DNA of 64,000 nt from Stigmatella aurantiaca DW4/3-1 (GTDB lineage Bacteria > Myxococcota > Myxococcia > Myxococcales > Myxococcaceae), in contig NC_014623.1 of the NCBI RefSeq assembly GCF_000165485.1, positions 2,189,501-2,253,500 on the forward strand. Direction: 5' to 3'. The stretch's first letter is position 1, and the number at the start of each line of letters is the position of its first letter. Of this stretch, positions 1-9,600 are shown in pieces. The translations under genes and the position numbers were made by a program. The notes below the pieces were generated by a model. The model did not search any database and was not told the origin of the DNA. It saw only the letters and a program-made list of their open reading frames with translations.

Positions 1-1
1 T

Positions 2-823
2 CTCTTCCTGGTTTCGGGGGATGGGGCGGCCCAGGTGCTCGCCAGCCCTCGCATCGTGGTGGATGTGGGGGCCAACGCCGAGGCGGCGCTGGTGGAGTTC
101 TACGCGGGGGAGGAGGACGGGGCGTCGTTCACGAACGCGGTGACGGAGGTGGTGCTCGGGGAGAACGCGCGCCTGCATCATTATAAGCTCCAGGCGGAGA
201 CGGAGGGGGCCTACCACCTGGCCAGCCTCCACGCCCGGCAGGCCCGGGACAGCCGTTTTGCCTCCCACTCCTTCGCGCTGGGGGGAGCCCTGGCACGCAA
301 CGAGGTGTCCTCGGTGTTCGGGGGAGAGGGTGGCGAGTGCCAGCTGAATGGCTTGTATGTGGGCCGGGGCGCTCAGCACCTGGACCACCGGACGGACCTG
401 GACCACGCGGTGCCGCGTTGCACCAGCCGGGAGCTGTACAAGGGGGTGCTGGATGGACGCTCCCGGGGCACCTTCCATGGGCGGGTGCTGGTCCGGCCGG
501 ATGCGCAGCACACGGATGCGACCCAGTCCAACCGCAACCTCCTGCTCTCGGAGGAGGCGCTGGTGGACACGCGGCCCCAGCTGGAGATTCTCGCGGATGA
601 CGTGAAGTGCGCCCATGGCGCCGTGGTGGGCCGCCTGGATGAGCAGGCCCTCTTCTACCTCCGGTCGCGGGGCATTCCCCGGCCCGAGGCGGAGCAGTTG
701 CTCACGTATGCCTTCGCCAGCGAGGTGGTGGGGGCGGTGGCCCTGGCGCCCCTGCGGGCCCAGGTGGAGCGGCTCGTGGCGGAGCGATTGCTGGGGACGG
801 CCCGGCGGGAGGTGGAGGCATGA
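2..823 (+). CDS. sufD: SufD, Fe-S cluster scaffold subunit (5' truncated by window)
   Basis: C-terminal ~273 residues of SufD, a subunit of the cytoplasmic SufBCD complex that assembles iron-sulfur clusters. The reading frame is open from base 2, so the true start is upstream of the window. The SufB/SufD beta-helix core is recognisable, as is the family signature ADDVKCAHGAVVG near the C-terminus, whose His belongs to the conserved SufD set. The stop codon overlaps the ATG of sufS (ATGA), showing translational coupling. sufB and sufC are expected just upstream but cannot be seen. SufB shares the same fold, but the short C-terminal region and position directly before sufS favour SufD. Confidence 0.9.
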   Translation, partial: LFLVSGDGAAQVLASPRIVVDVGANAEAALVEFYAGEEDGASFTNAVTEVVLGENARLHHYKLQAETEGAYHLASLHARQARDSRFASHSFALGGALARNEVSSVFGGEGGECQLNGLYVGRGAQHLDHRTDLDHAVPRCTSRELYKGVLDGRSRGTFHGRVLVRPDAQHTDATQSNRNLLLSEEALVDTRPQLEILADDVKCAHGAVVGRLDEQALFYLRSRGIPRPEAEQLLTYAFASEVVGAVALAPLRAQVERLVAERLLGTARREVEA

Positions 824-2049
824 GCACGAGCGGACTGGATGTGGCCCGGGTGCGCGCGGATTTTCCCATCCTCCATCAGGAGGTCCGGGGCCGTCCGCTC
901 GTGTACCTGGACAGCGCCGCGTCGGGACAGAAACCTCAGGCGGTCCTCGACGCCATCACGCACTTCTACGCACATGACAACGCCAACGTGCACCGGGGCG
1001 TGCACCTGCTCTCCGAGCGGGCCACGGAGGCCTTCGAGGGGGCGCGTGAGAAGGTGCGGCGGTTCCTGAACGCCCGGGAGGCCAAGGAGATCGTCTTCGT
1101 GCGCGGGACCACCGAGGCCATCAACCTGGTGGCGCAGACGTTTGGCCGCAAGCACGTGGGCCCCGGCGACGAGGTGCTCATCACCGAGCTGGAGCACCAC
1201 GCCAACATCGTTCCCTGGCAGATGCTGTGCGAGCAGCAGGGCGCCCGGCTGAAGTACGTGCCGGTGGATGCGCACGGGGACCTGGTGCTGGACGGGCTGG
1301 AGGCGCTGCTCACCCCGCGCACGCGCATCCTCGCGGTGACGCACGTCTCCAACGCCCTGGGCACGGTGGTGCCGGTGAAGGAGTTGGTGCGCCGGGCGCA
1401 CGCGAAGGGGGTGCCGGTGCTGGTGGATGGGGCGCAGGCGGTGACGCATTTCCCCGTGGACGTGCAGGCGCTGGACTGTGACTTCTACGCCTTCTCTGGG
1501 CACAAGCTCTTTGGCCCCATGGGCATCGGCGTGCTGTACGGGAAGAAGGAGCTGCTGGAGGCGATGCCGCCGTACCAGGGAGGGGGGGACATGATCCTCT
1601 CCGTCACCATGGAGAAGACGGTCTACAACCGCATTCCGCATCGCTTCGAGGCCGGCACCCCGGACGTGGCGGGCGCGGTGGGGCTCGGCGCGGCCATCGA
1701 TTATCTGGAGGCGCTGGGGCGGGAGGCCATCGCGGCGCATGACCAGGCGCTGCTGGCGTACGCGGAAGGGGCGCTGGGAAGTGTGCCGGGGGTGCGGCGC
1801 CTGGGCCACGGCCAGGAGCGCTCGGGCGTGGTGTCCTTCGTGATGCAGGACATCCACCCACATGACATTGGCACCATCCTCGATCGCGAGGGGGTGGCCA
1901 TCCGGACGGGGCACCACTGCGCGCAGCCCTTGATGAAGTGCTTCGGGGTGGCAGCCACCGCACGGGCCTCGTTGGCCCTCTACAACACCCGGGAGGATGT
2001 GGATGCGCTCGTGAGGGGGCTCCACAAGGTACGGGAGGTGTTCGCATGA
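820..2049 (+). CDS. sufS: SufS, group II cysteine desulfurase
   Basis: 409-residue PLP enzyme that removes sulfur from cysteine, giving alanine and an enzyme persulfide for Fe-S assembly. Length matches the family (~406). The PLP lysine is K229 in FSGHKLFGPMG, and the catalytic cysteine is C367 in RTGHHCAQP, the short-loop arrangement typical of group II (SufS/CsdA) rather than IscS. The ATG overlaps the sufD stop, and its own stop overlaps the sufU start, so all three are co-translated. The adjacent sufU implies a zinc-dependent SufS-SufU sulfur relay rather than SufE. Confidence 0.96.
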   Translation: MSTSGLDVARVRADFPILHQEVRGRPLVYLDSAASGQKPQAVLDAITHFYAHDNANVHRGVHLLSERATEAFEGAREKVRRFLNAREAKEIVFVRGTTEAINLVAQTFGRKHVGPGDEVLITELEHHANIVPWQMLCEQQGARLKYVPVDAHGDLVLDGLEALLTPRTRILAVTHVSNALGTVVPVKELVRRAHAKGVPVLVDGAQAVTHFPVDVQALDCDFYAFSGHKLFGPMGIGVLYGKKELLEAMPPYQGGGDMILSVTMEKTVYNRIPHRFEAGTPDVAGAVGLGAAIDYLEALGREAIAAHDQALLAYAEGALGSVPGVRRLGHGQERSGVVSFVMQDIHPHDIGTILDREGVAIRTGHHCAQPLMKCFGVAATARASLALYNTREDVDALVRGLHKVREVFA

Positions 2050-2498
2050 GCTCGGAACTGAAGGACCTCTATCAAGAGGTGGTGCTGGACCACGGCAAGC
2101 GGCCCCGCAACTTTCGCGCGGTGGAGGGGGCCAACCACCGGGCGGAGGGGTTCAACCCCCTGTGCGGAGACCAGCTCTCCGTGGCGCTGAAGGTGGAGGA
2201 TGGCGTCATCCGGGACATCGGCTTCCAGGGGCAGGGGTGCGCCATCTCCCGGGCCTCCGCGTCGCTGATGACGGGGGCGGTGAAGGACAAGACGTGCGAG
2301 GAGGCCGAGATGCTCTTCGCGCGGGTGCACCAGTTGGTGACGGAGGGGCCCGCCGAGGTGGACACGGAGGCGCTCGGCAAGCTGACGGTGCTGTCCGGGG
2401 TGAGTGAGTTTCCGGCCCGGGTGAAGTGCGCGAGCCTCGCCTGGCACACCCTGCGCGCGGCGCTTCACGAGGAGCCGGAGCCGGTCTCGACGGAGTAG
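2046..2498 (+). CDS. sufU: SufU-type sulfur transfer protein
   Basis: 150-residue SufU/IscU-family protein. The three conserved cysteines are C40 (NPLCGD), C65 (GQGCAIS) and C128 (RVKCAS), with D42 next to the first. C40/D42/C65/C128 match the zinc-site ligands of SufU, which accepts persulfide sulfur from SufS. The IscU-specific LPPVK chaperone motif is absent, and an insertion lies between the second and third cysteines as in SufU. The start was chosen as the ATG overlapping the sufS stop; a longer upstream in-frame opening lies inside sufS and is unlikely to be used. Confidence 0.92.
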   Translation: MSSELKDLYQEVVLDHGKRPRNFRAVEGANHRAEGFNPLCGDQLSVALKVEDGVIRDIGFQGQGCAISRASASLMTGAVKDKTCEEAEMLFARVHQLVTEGPAEVDTEALGKLTVLSGVSEFPARVKCASLAWHTLRAALHEEPEPVSTE

Positions 2499-2507
2499 GA
2501 GGGGCGC

Positions 2508-3065
2508 ATGCGAGGGTTGGTGGTGCTGGAGCGCGAGTGCGAGGCGACGCTGATTCCCAGCGGCGAGCGGGTGAAGGTGCCCGCGGGAACGGACCTGCGG
2601 GTGGTGCAGACGCTGGGCGGCCACGTCACCGTGCAGTCGAACTCGGACGGTCAGCTGCTGCGCATCGACGCGAAGGACGCAGGCCTGCTGGGGGAGGAGT
2701 TCGCGGCCCGGGCGGAGGCGGCCCCCCCCGCCGGGGAGGCCGAAGCGGGGCCTTTCGACGAGGCGCGCATCTGGGAGCAGCTCCGGACGGTGTATGACCC
2801 GGAGATTCCCGTGAACATCGTGGAGCTGGGGTTGGTGTACCAGTGCCAGGCCGCGCCGTTGCCGGAAGGGGGGCAGCGGGTGGACATCCAGATGACGGTG
2901 ACGGCGCCCGGCTGCGGCATGGGGCCGGTGCTTCAGGAAGACGTCCGGCGCAAGGTGCTGGGCATTCCGGGCGTGAAGGAGGCGACCGTGGAGCTGGTGT
3001 TCGAGCCGCCCTGGGACCAGAGCCGCATGTCCGAGGTGGCGCGGCTGGAGCTGGGGTGGATGTAG
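2508..3065 (+). CDS. sufT: SufT, MIP18/DUF59 Fe-S maturation factor
   Basis: 185-residue protein of the SufT family. Residues ~1-65 form the SufT-specific N-terminal domain, and residues ~85-175 are a DUF59/MIP18 domain with the hallmark DPEIPVNIVELGLVY and the cysteine-bearing TAPGCGMG motif. Family members support maturation of Fe-S proteins, probably in cluster trafficking. It follows sufU by 9 bp with a clear Shine-Dalgarno sequence (AGGAGG) before the ATG and is the last gene of the SUF operon. The next gene converges on it, leaving only 4 bp between the stops. Confidence 0.93.
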   Translation: MRGLVVLERECEATLIPSGERVKVPAGTDLRVVQTLGGHVTVQSNSDGQLLRIDAKDAGLLGEEFAARAEAAPPAGEAEAGPFDEARIWEQLRTVYDPEIPVNIVELGLVYQCQAAPLPEGGQRVDIQMTVTAPGCGMGPVLQEDVRRKVLGIPGVKEATVELVFEPPWDQSRMSEVARLELGWM

Positions 3066-3069
3066 GCCT

Positions 3070-4392
3070 TCAGTGGCCGGTGCCGCGCGAGTCCGGGCTC
3101 AGCTCGAAGTCCGCCAGGCCTCGGGGCAGGAGCACTCGGAACGTGGTGCCCTGGCCCAGAGTGCTCTCCACGGTGATGTCCCCGCCCAGCCCGGTCACGA
3201 TGCCGTAGCAGACCGACAGGCCCATTCCCGAGCTCTTGCCCACCCGCTTCGTGGTGAAGAACGGCTCGAAGACGCGGCTGAGGTGCTCCGGGGCGATGCC
3301 CTGTCCGTTGTCCTGGATTTCCACCACCACCCGTCCGTCTTCTTGAAGCCGCGTGGCCACCCGAAGCTGGGGCTCCTTCACGGCCTCTTTCAGGGCATAG
3401 GCGGCGTTCACCAGCAGTCCGAAGAACACCTGTTGCAGGCCCGTCTCGCTGGCGCAGACCATGGGCACCGCCTCCATCTCCCGCACCAGCCGGGTGTGGG
3501 GCCCAATCAATTCCTGGGCTTCGCCGAGGGCCTGCTCCAGCACCTCGTGGAGGTCCACCTGGGTCCGGGGGGCCTGGTCCAGGCGGGAGAAGAGCTTGAT
3601 GTTCTGGATGATGCGCCGGATGCGCTCGGCCCCTTCGAGCGACTCGTCACACGCATCCCGCAGCTCCTGCACCTCCTCGGGTTGGAGGCGCGAGGGCTCC
3701 ATCTCCAGGGTCGAGCGCAGGTGGCCCAGGTTGGCCAGGATGAAACTCAGCGGGTTGTTGATTTCATGGGCAAGTCCCGCGGACAGCCGGCCCAGCGCCT
3801 CCAGCCGCTGGGCCTGGGCCAGCCGCGTGTTGACCACCTCGAGCTGCCGGGTGCGCTCCTCGATGGCGCGCGCCAGGTCCTCCATCCGCAGCCGGCTGCG
3901 CAGCAGCAGTTCCCACTTCTCGGTGAGCGAGTAGGCGAGCTGGCGGACCTCGATGCCATCGAAGGGCTTGCGCAGGATGAGCAGGCGCTGGCTGAGCCCC
4001 AGCCGCTGCATCATCTCTTCCCAGGAGTAGTCCGCGTAGGCCGAGCAGATGACGACCTGCAGGTCGTTGTCCTCCGCCCAGAGCTGGTACGTCGTCTCCA
4101 CCCCATCGATGCCGGGGGGCATGCGGATGTCCACGAAGGCCACCGCGTAGGGGCGGTGCTGCTCGCGGGCGGTGCGGGCCATCCGGACGCCATCCTCGCC
4201 TTGGGTGGCGGTGTCCACCTCGAAGCCCGGCAGGGGGGTCGGCCGCTCGTCGGGGCCGAAGAGTTCTGTCTCCATCGCGTTCAGCGAGTCGTCGCCCGAG
4301 GGCGGGCACAGGATCTTTCGGAAGTCCTCGTGGATGGTCCGGTTGTCATCGATCACCAGAATGCGGCGATTGGTGGATGCGGATGTACTCAA
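3070..4392 (-). CDS. Receiver-domain histidine kinase
   Basis: About 440 residues with a receiver domain first and the kinase second. The receiver (~10-150) has the phospho-acceptor D88 in AFVDIRMPP and K142 in ILRKPFDG, with a ~30-residue insertion after its first helix. HisKA follows with H209 in GLAHEINNP, then an HATPase domain with the N box (N329, LLVNAAYAL), G1 (DNGQGI), F box (FEPFFTTKR) and G2 (GMGLSVCYG). No membrane segment is visible, so it is a cytoplasmic phosphorelay component. The start is taken as a TTG preceded by GAGGAG; an ATG 14 codons upstream (complement of 4434) is the alternative. No output domain or partner gene is adjacent. Confidence 0.9.
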   Translation of the reverse strand: MSTSASTNRRILVIDDNRTIHEDFRKILCPPSGDDSLNAMETELFGPDERPTPLPGFEVDTATQGEDGVRMARTAREQHRPYAVAFVDIRMPPGIDGVETTYQLWAEDNDLQVVICSAYADYSWEEMMQRLGLSQRLLILRKPFDGIEVRQLAYSLTEKWELLLRSRLRMEDLARAIEERTRQLEVVNTRLAQAQRLEALGRLSAGLAHEINNPLSFILANLGHLRSTLEMEPSRLQPEEVQELRDACDESLEGAERIRRIIQNIKLFSRLDQAPRTQVDLHEVLEQALGEAQELIGPHTRLVREMEAVPMVCASETGLQQVFFGLLVNAAYALKEAVKEPQLRVATRLQEDGRVVVEIQDNGQGIAPEHLSRVFEPFFTTKRVGKSSGMGLSVCYGIVTGLGGDITVESTLGQGTTFRVLLPRGLADFELSPDSRGTGH

Positions 4393-4666
4393 GACCGGCT
4401 CTCCTCGCCCACCATCGATGGAGCTGCTTGGCATGTGGGGGGACGGCGGTCGCCAGGGGGCGCCTGGGCGGCGTCCGCGTGTCCCAGGGCGATTGTGTTC
4501 AGATGTTGGCGCGTTGTTCAAAGCCTTGATGCAGGGTGTAGGCCTACCCAGGAGGGAAAAGCGCTCAGTTGCGCCTCCCCGCCTACTTGCAGATTCTAAT
4601 CACCTGGCAAAGGCCTTGCCCAAAGCGAGGACTGGACGCGAAGCGTCAGCTCTCAGTGGAGAGGCG

Positions 4667-5332
4667 TCAGACAGCCAGGCTCTGGCGCTCTCGGAGGCCG
4701 TACCCCAGTGCGGCGAGCGCAAGCCCTCCCAGGAGCCAGCGAGGCCAGCGCCGGGTCCGGGTGAAGATCCGCCGGGGCTTGGGCTGGGGCAGGTACTCGG
4801 CGAAGAGGGCCGTCATGGCCTGGTCGAACGCCGGGAGATCCTGCGGCCCCCGGCTGGAGACCCAGGTGCCGTCTCGCACCACGGCCGCGTCCTCCCAGAG
4901 GCCTCCGGCATTGCGGACATCGTCCTGGATTCCCGGCCAGGAGGTGAGGCGGCGGCCCCGCACCAGGCCCGCGGAGATGAGCAGCCAGGGGCCGTGGCAG
5001 ATGACCGCGACGGGGCGTCCCAGCCGCTCGAAGTCGGTGACGAACTCCCTTGCCAGCTCGCTCTGGCGCAGGGTATCCGGGTTCGCCAGGCCGCCTGGGA
5101 GCACCAAGGCATCGAAGTCGGCGGCCTTGACCTTCTTGAGGGGGGCGTCCACGGCCACCTTCTTGCCGGGGACCAGGTGGTTCATCCCCCGGATGGAGTG
5201 TGGCAGCAGCGAGATGATTTTCACGCAGGCGCCTTCTTGGCGGAGCTTCTGGACGGGCTGGGTGAGCTCCACTTGCTCGAACCCATCCGCCGCCAGGACG
5301 GCAACCCGTAATCCCTTGAGCTTCTTTCCCAT
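4667..5332 (-). CDS. DJ-1/PfpI family protein with C-terminal membrane segment
   Basis: 221-residue glutamine-amidotransferase-fold protein related to the YhbO/PfpI/YraA group, whose members have been described as deglycases or stress-protective proteases. The nucleophile-elbow cysteine is C112 in AVICHGPW, and the partner glutamate is E19 in DGFEQVEL. Residues ~1-185 cover the whole family domain. Beyond it is an unusual basic tail followed by a hydrophobic stretch (~198-214, WLLGGLALAALGYGL) that would tie the protein to the inner membrane. The ATG has GAGAGG just upstream. It appears to be transcribed alone. The biochemical activity cannot be decided from sequence. Confidence 0.85.
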   Translation of the reverse strand: MGKKLKGLRVAVLAADGFEQVELTQPVQKLRQEGACVKIISLLPHSIRGMNHLVPGKKVAVDAPLKKVKAADFDALVLPGGLANPDTLRQSELAREFVTDFERLGRPVAVICHGPWLLISAGLVRGRRLTSWPGIQDDVRNAGGLWEDAAVVRDGTWVSSRGPQDLPAFDQAMTALFAEYLPQPKPRRIFTRTRRWPRWLLGGLALAALGYGLRERQSLAV

Positions 5333-5476
5333 CGCCTCTCCCGTGGTGTGGCCCCGCTCATGCTGGAGTCCTCCTGGACGGTGTGTACGCTCCCCGGTGA
5401 GGTGAAAGGCTGGAGAGACCGAGCATTCAGGCGGATGGCTTGCCGCTGCCTGGGGCTCCCTGCGCGCGAGGTTGTC

Positions 5477-6586
5477 ATGCACCCCAGAGGCTCGCTGTTC
5501 CCGTTGTCCCACTCCCTGCGGGGCACGCTCGCCGCGGCCAGCGCACTCCCGGGGCTGGTGTTGATGCCGCTCGGCTGCGCTTCCCCGCAGGCGCCGGCGG
5601 CCCGGGACGAGGCCCTGGCTTCCGCGTCTCAGGCCCGGCCCAAGTGGGGCATCGTCATTCATGGGGGCGCCGGGGTCATGTCCCGCGAGAACCTCTCCGC
5701 GGAGAAGGAAGCGCGGATTCGCGCCAGCCTCACCGAGGCGCTCCAGGCGGGGCACGCCATCCTGGCGCGGGGAGGCACCAGCCTCGATGCCGTGGGGGCC
5801 GCGGTCCGCATCCTGGAGGACTCGCCCCTCTTCAACGCGGGCAAGGGGGCCGTCTTCACCCATGACGGGAAGAACGAGCTGGATGCCTCCATCATGGATG
5901 GGCGGACGCTGGCGGCGGGCTCCGTCGCGGGGCTGCGCCATGTGAAGAACCCCATCGAGCTGGCGCGGCGGGTGATGGAGCGCTCCCCCCATGTGATGAT
6001 GGTGGGGGAGGGGGCGGAAGCGTTTGCCCGCGAGCAGGGCCTCGAGTTGGTCCCCCCGGAGTATTTCCGCACCGAGGAGCGCTGGGAGCAGCTCCAGCAC
6101 GCCCTGGAGAAGGAGAAGGCCTCCCAGGGATTGCCACCCGCCACACACGTCTCTCCCCGGCCGGAGGATGGGAAGTTCGGCACCGTGGGCGCCGTGGCGC
6201 TCGACCAGGCGGGAAACCTGGCGGCGGGGACTTCCACGGGGGGCATGACGAACAAGCGGTATGGGCGCGTGGGGGACTCCCCCATCATCGGCGCGGGCAC
6301 CTATGCCAACGCGCACTGTGCCGTCTCCGGCACGGGCCATGGGGAGTTCTTCATCCGCTACACCGTGGCCCGGGACATCTGCGCCCGCGTGGAATACCTG
6401 AAAGCCCCCTTGCGGGAGGCCGCGGACACCGTCGTGCGGGACGTGCTGGTGAAGGCGGGCGGTGAGGGCGGGGTCATCGCCCTGGATGCCCAGGGCCAGG
6501 TGGCCATGCCGTTCAACTCCCCGGGCATGTACCGGGGCTACATGGGCGAGGATGGCCAGCCCTTCGTGGCCATCTTCCAGGAATGA
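5477..6586 (+). CDS. Isoaspartyl peptidase / plant-type L-asparaginase, exported
   Basis: 369-residue Ntn-hydrolase of the type 2 (plant-type) asparaginase/isoaspartyl dipeptidase family. These enzymes hydrolyse asparagine or beta-aspartyl dipeptides after autocleavage in front of a threonine, here T236 in GKFGTVGAV. The supporting motifs IHGGAG, FNAGKGAV and the TSTGGMTNK segment are all present. A hydrophobic leader with an imperfect lipobox ending at C34 (PLGCAS) suggests export, possibly as a lipoprotein. The start was chosen at the ATG with GCGAGG five bases upstream; earlier in-frame ATGs would lengthen the leader improbably. It converges on the next gene across a GC-rich hairpin. Confidence 0.92.
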   Translation: MHPRGSLFPLSHSLRGTLAAASALPGLVLMPLGCASPQAPAARDEALASASQARPKWGIVIHGGAGVMSRENLSAEKEARIRASLTEALQAGHAILARGGTSLDAVGAAVRILEDSPLFNAGKGAVFTHDGKNELDASIMDGRTLAAGSVAGLRHVKNPIELARRVMERSPHVMMVGEGAEAFAREQGLELVPPEYFRTEERWEQLQHALEKEKASQGLPPATHVSPRPEDGKFGTVGAVALDQAGNLAAGTSTGGMTNKRYGRVGDSPIIGAGTYANAHCAVSGTGHGEFFIRYTVARDICARVEYLKAPLREAADTVVRDVLVKAGGEGGVIALDAQGQVAMPFNSPGMYRGYMGEDGQPFVAIFQE

Positions 6587-6588
6587 GT

Positions 6589-6611
6589 CCGGCGCGCCCG
6601 CTTCGCGCCGG
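6589..6611. terminator. Perfect 8-bp hairpin in convergent gap
   Basis: CCGGCGCG, a seven-base loop, then CGCGCCGG: a perfect inverted repeat filling the 31-bp gap between two convergent genes. There is no T tract on either side, so it may act as a pause or Rho-assisted end, or protect both 3' ends. Confidence 0.45.
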
Positions 6612-6617
6612 CGCGGC

Positions 6618-9600
6618 CTACTTGGTCAGGACGAGATCCCTCGTCTGGAGGAGGTCCACGTCCCCGGCGAACTGCGAGAACGCCTCGTAGCCCTTCACGG
6701 GGATGCGGTTGCGCGGCACGCGCAGCGACTCGGTGATGGTGAGCACGCGCCCCTCCTGCTTCTCCGAGCGGGTGAGGGAGCCAAAGGGGCTGTCCACCCG
6801 GAGGTTCGCCTGCGGATCCGTCAGCCGCCAGCCCGCGGGCAGGGTGGTGCGCACCTCGGTGTCGCTGGCCTCGGAGGCGTCGATGAACAGCGGCGTGTCG
6901 CGGGAGCTGAGCTGCACGTAGCGCCGCCCGAGCAGGGCCGGGAAGCTGACGGGCCCCAGCACGAGCCGGTTGCTGCCCTCGGCGCGGGCGAAGCGCGGGA
7001 CGGTGAACTCGTAGCGGAGGGTGAGCGGCGCCCCCACCTCCTCGGCGTGCTCCAGCTTCACGGAGGTGAGCTCCGCGCCGCCGAAGTAGCGTGCCACGGC
7101 GCCCTGGAGCGCCTGTTGGCGGTTCTCCGCCGAGAGGGCCTCGAAGGCGTCGGCGAGCTGCGCGGCCTCGAAGTCCGAGTACACCTCTTCGCCGCGGCCG
7201 TTGAGCTGGCCGTCGTCCTTCACCTCCAGCCACAGCTTCACCTTCTTGGGGGGCGTCTGCCGCAGGGGAGGCGTCTTCACCTTCTCCGCGCCGCGGCCGG
7301 GCTCGGGCAGCAGGTACGCCTCACGGTCTCCCATGGCCGACTCGGGCAGCCCCCCGAAGGGGCCAAAGCGCACCGAGGTGTCCAGCCAGAGGGGGGCCTC
7401 GCCGGGCAGGTCCACCCGCAGGGCCACGAAGGTGAGCAGCGCGTCCGCGGGAAAGAGGTACGGCGCCGGGTCCGTATAGAAGGTGCGCACCATGGCCAGC
7501 CGCGCCGGGATGCCCAGCACGTCCAGGCTGGCCTTGAGCAACATCAACCGGCTGCCGCGGTCCTGGGCCACCGTGGTGGCCGCCGACTGCGCGAGCCCGG
7601 TGTCCCGGCCTGGAATCTGCTTCATCACCGCCGCGTGCAGGGCCTTCACCGCCTCGAGCCCCGTCTTCTTCTCCACCACCCGGCGGGCGAACGCCTCCAC
7701 CTCCGAGTTGCGTGCCGCCCGGTCGAGGAAGTTGTCCGCGTACGACGCCGCGGTGGTCTCGCTGCCCAGCGTCCCCGCGCCCACCATCACGAAGGGCAGG
7801 TACTCGTTGGCCGACTGGGGCGCGTCCGGCTCGGGGATGTAGGGCGGCACCCGCCGGGCCTCGTAGGTGAAGATTTCCCGGTCCCCCTTCACCTCGGGGG
7901 CGGGCGCCTTCATGCCGTGGGCATCCACGCGCATGCCCGTGCCCTTGGGCGCCACCACGGTGTACGTGGCCCAGTTGTTCGGCATGCCCGAAATCTGGAA
8001 GTAGAAGGCGGAGGCGGTGAAGCCCGGCTGCGCGGGCCCGCGCGAGGGCTCCGCGAGCAGGTACTCCACCTCGATGTAGTCCCCCACCTGCACGCCGGGA
8101 AGGCTGATGGCGTCCTTGCCCGCGATGGCCTCGGGCTCCAGCACCGTGCCGTCCGCCTTGAGGGTCCGCAGGGCCAGCACCTGGGCGCCCGCGGGGATGT
8201 TCACCTCGGCGATCTCCTGGATGCCGCTCTGCTCCAGCGCCTTCTGGATGATGTGGATGCGGTTGACGAGCGACCCATCCGGGAAGACCTGGACGGCGGC
8301 GGCATCCAGCACGTACGCGGCGGCGCTGTCCTCCTGGCCCCGCGCCGCTTCGTAGGCCGCGATGGCCTGCTTGCCGTCGATGGCGAACTCCTGGAGCAGC
8401 TCCTTGCCCGTCTTCGCCCGGGCCACGGCGCGGTGCAGGGACAAGTCGTTGCCGTCGAGGGCGAGCGCCTGCTCGCGCAGGGCGAGCGCCTCGGCGGGGG
8501 CGCCCGCGTACTCCCGCACATCCGCCAGCCGCTTCAGGAGGAGGGCGTTGCGGGGCCACTGGGCGAGGAGCCCGCGCAGCGTGGCCGTGGCCTCGTCGTA
8601 GCGGCGCATCGACACGAGCAGATGGGCCAGCGTGGCGCCCAGGCTCGGGTTGCCGGGATCCCGGGCGAGCAGCTCCGTGTAGCCCTGGATGGCGCTGACC
8701 GTGTCCCCGCGTTGGCGCGCGTGCTCGGCGGCGCGGCTCAGGGCGCCCGAGCAGCCCGCGGACTCCGAGACGAGCCGGTCCATGAGGTCCACCGCGTCCC
8801 GGCGCCGGGCCAGGGTGTAGCGCAGCCCCAAGGCATCACACAGCTTCGGCCAGGCGGTCAGCGCGGCGGCGAGGGAGTCCTCGGCCTGGGCTTCCACGCC
8901 CAGCGCGAGCGCGGCCCGGGCCCTCAGCAGGTGCACGGGGAAGGCGGCGGGGCCCGCGGCCTCCAGCGCCGTCTGGAGCACCTCGAGCGCCACGGCGGGC
9001 TGCTCGTCTCCGAGGGACAATTCCGCGCGCAGCATCAGCGCCGTCACGTCCTTGGGGTCCTTCGCGAGCGCGGTCTCCAGCTCCCGGGTGGCCCGTCCCC
9101 GCGCCACCTTCGTGGGCACCGTGCGGTCCTGCGAGGCCAGCTCCGCGCGCAGGGTGAGCAGCGCGGGGGTGTCCACCTCGGCCGCCACGCCCTCCAGCAG
9201 CACCCGGGCCCCATCGGCGTCCCGCCCCATGCCGTCCCTCACCGCGAGGAAGGCGGCCAGCAGCCCTCCGGCCTCCTTCTCGATCGCCGCCGCGAGCTGC
9301 CCCGCGCCAGGATAGAACAGGGGGGCCTCCACGAAGGCGGGGGCGGCCGCGTTCCACGAGGGCGCGGGGCCGGTGGCGGGGGTGAAGCGCACGGTGGCGG
9401 GGCGGCCATCGGCGCGCGGCAGGGTGAAGGAGAGGTTGCCCGCGCCGTTGTTGCGCGTGAGCGTTGTCACGAAGCGGTACCGCCCCGGCGCCAGGGTCAG
9501 GGCACGGCCCTTGACGGTGGGCTCGGCGCGGGCGAAGGGGCGGCGCTCGAAGAGGAGCGTGCCGTTCATCCACACCTTATGGGCGGAGGACGAGACGGTC

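Noticed and set aside
4538-4547. Perfect palindrome GTAGGCCTAC upstream of the receiver-kinase gene
   Set aside because: It is short, GC-rich and not placed with respect to a recognisable promoter; chance occurrence is likely.
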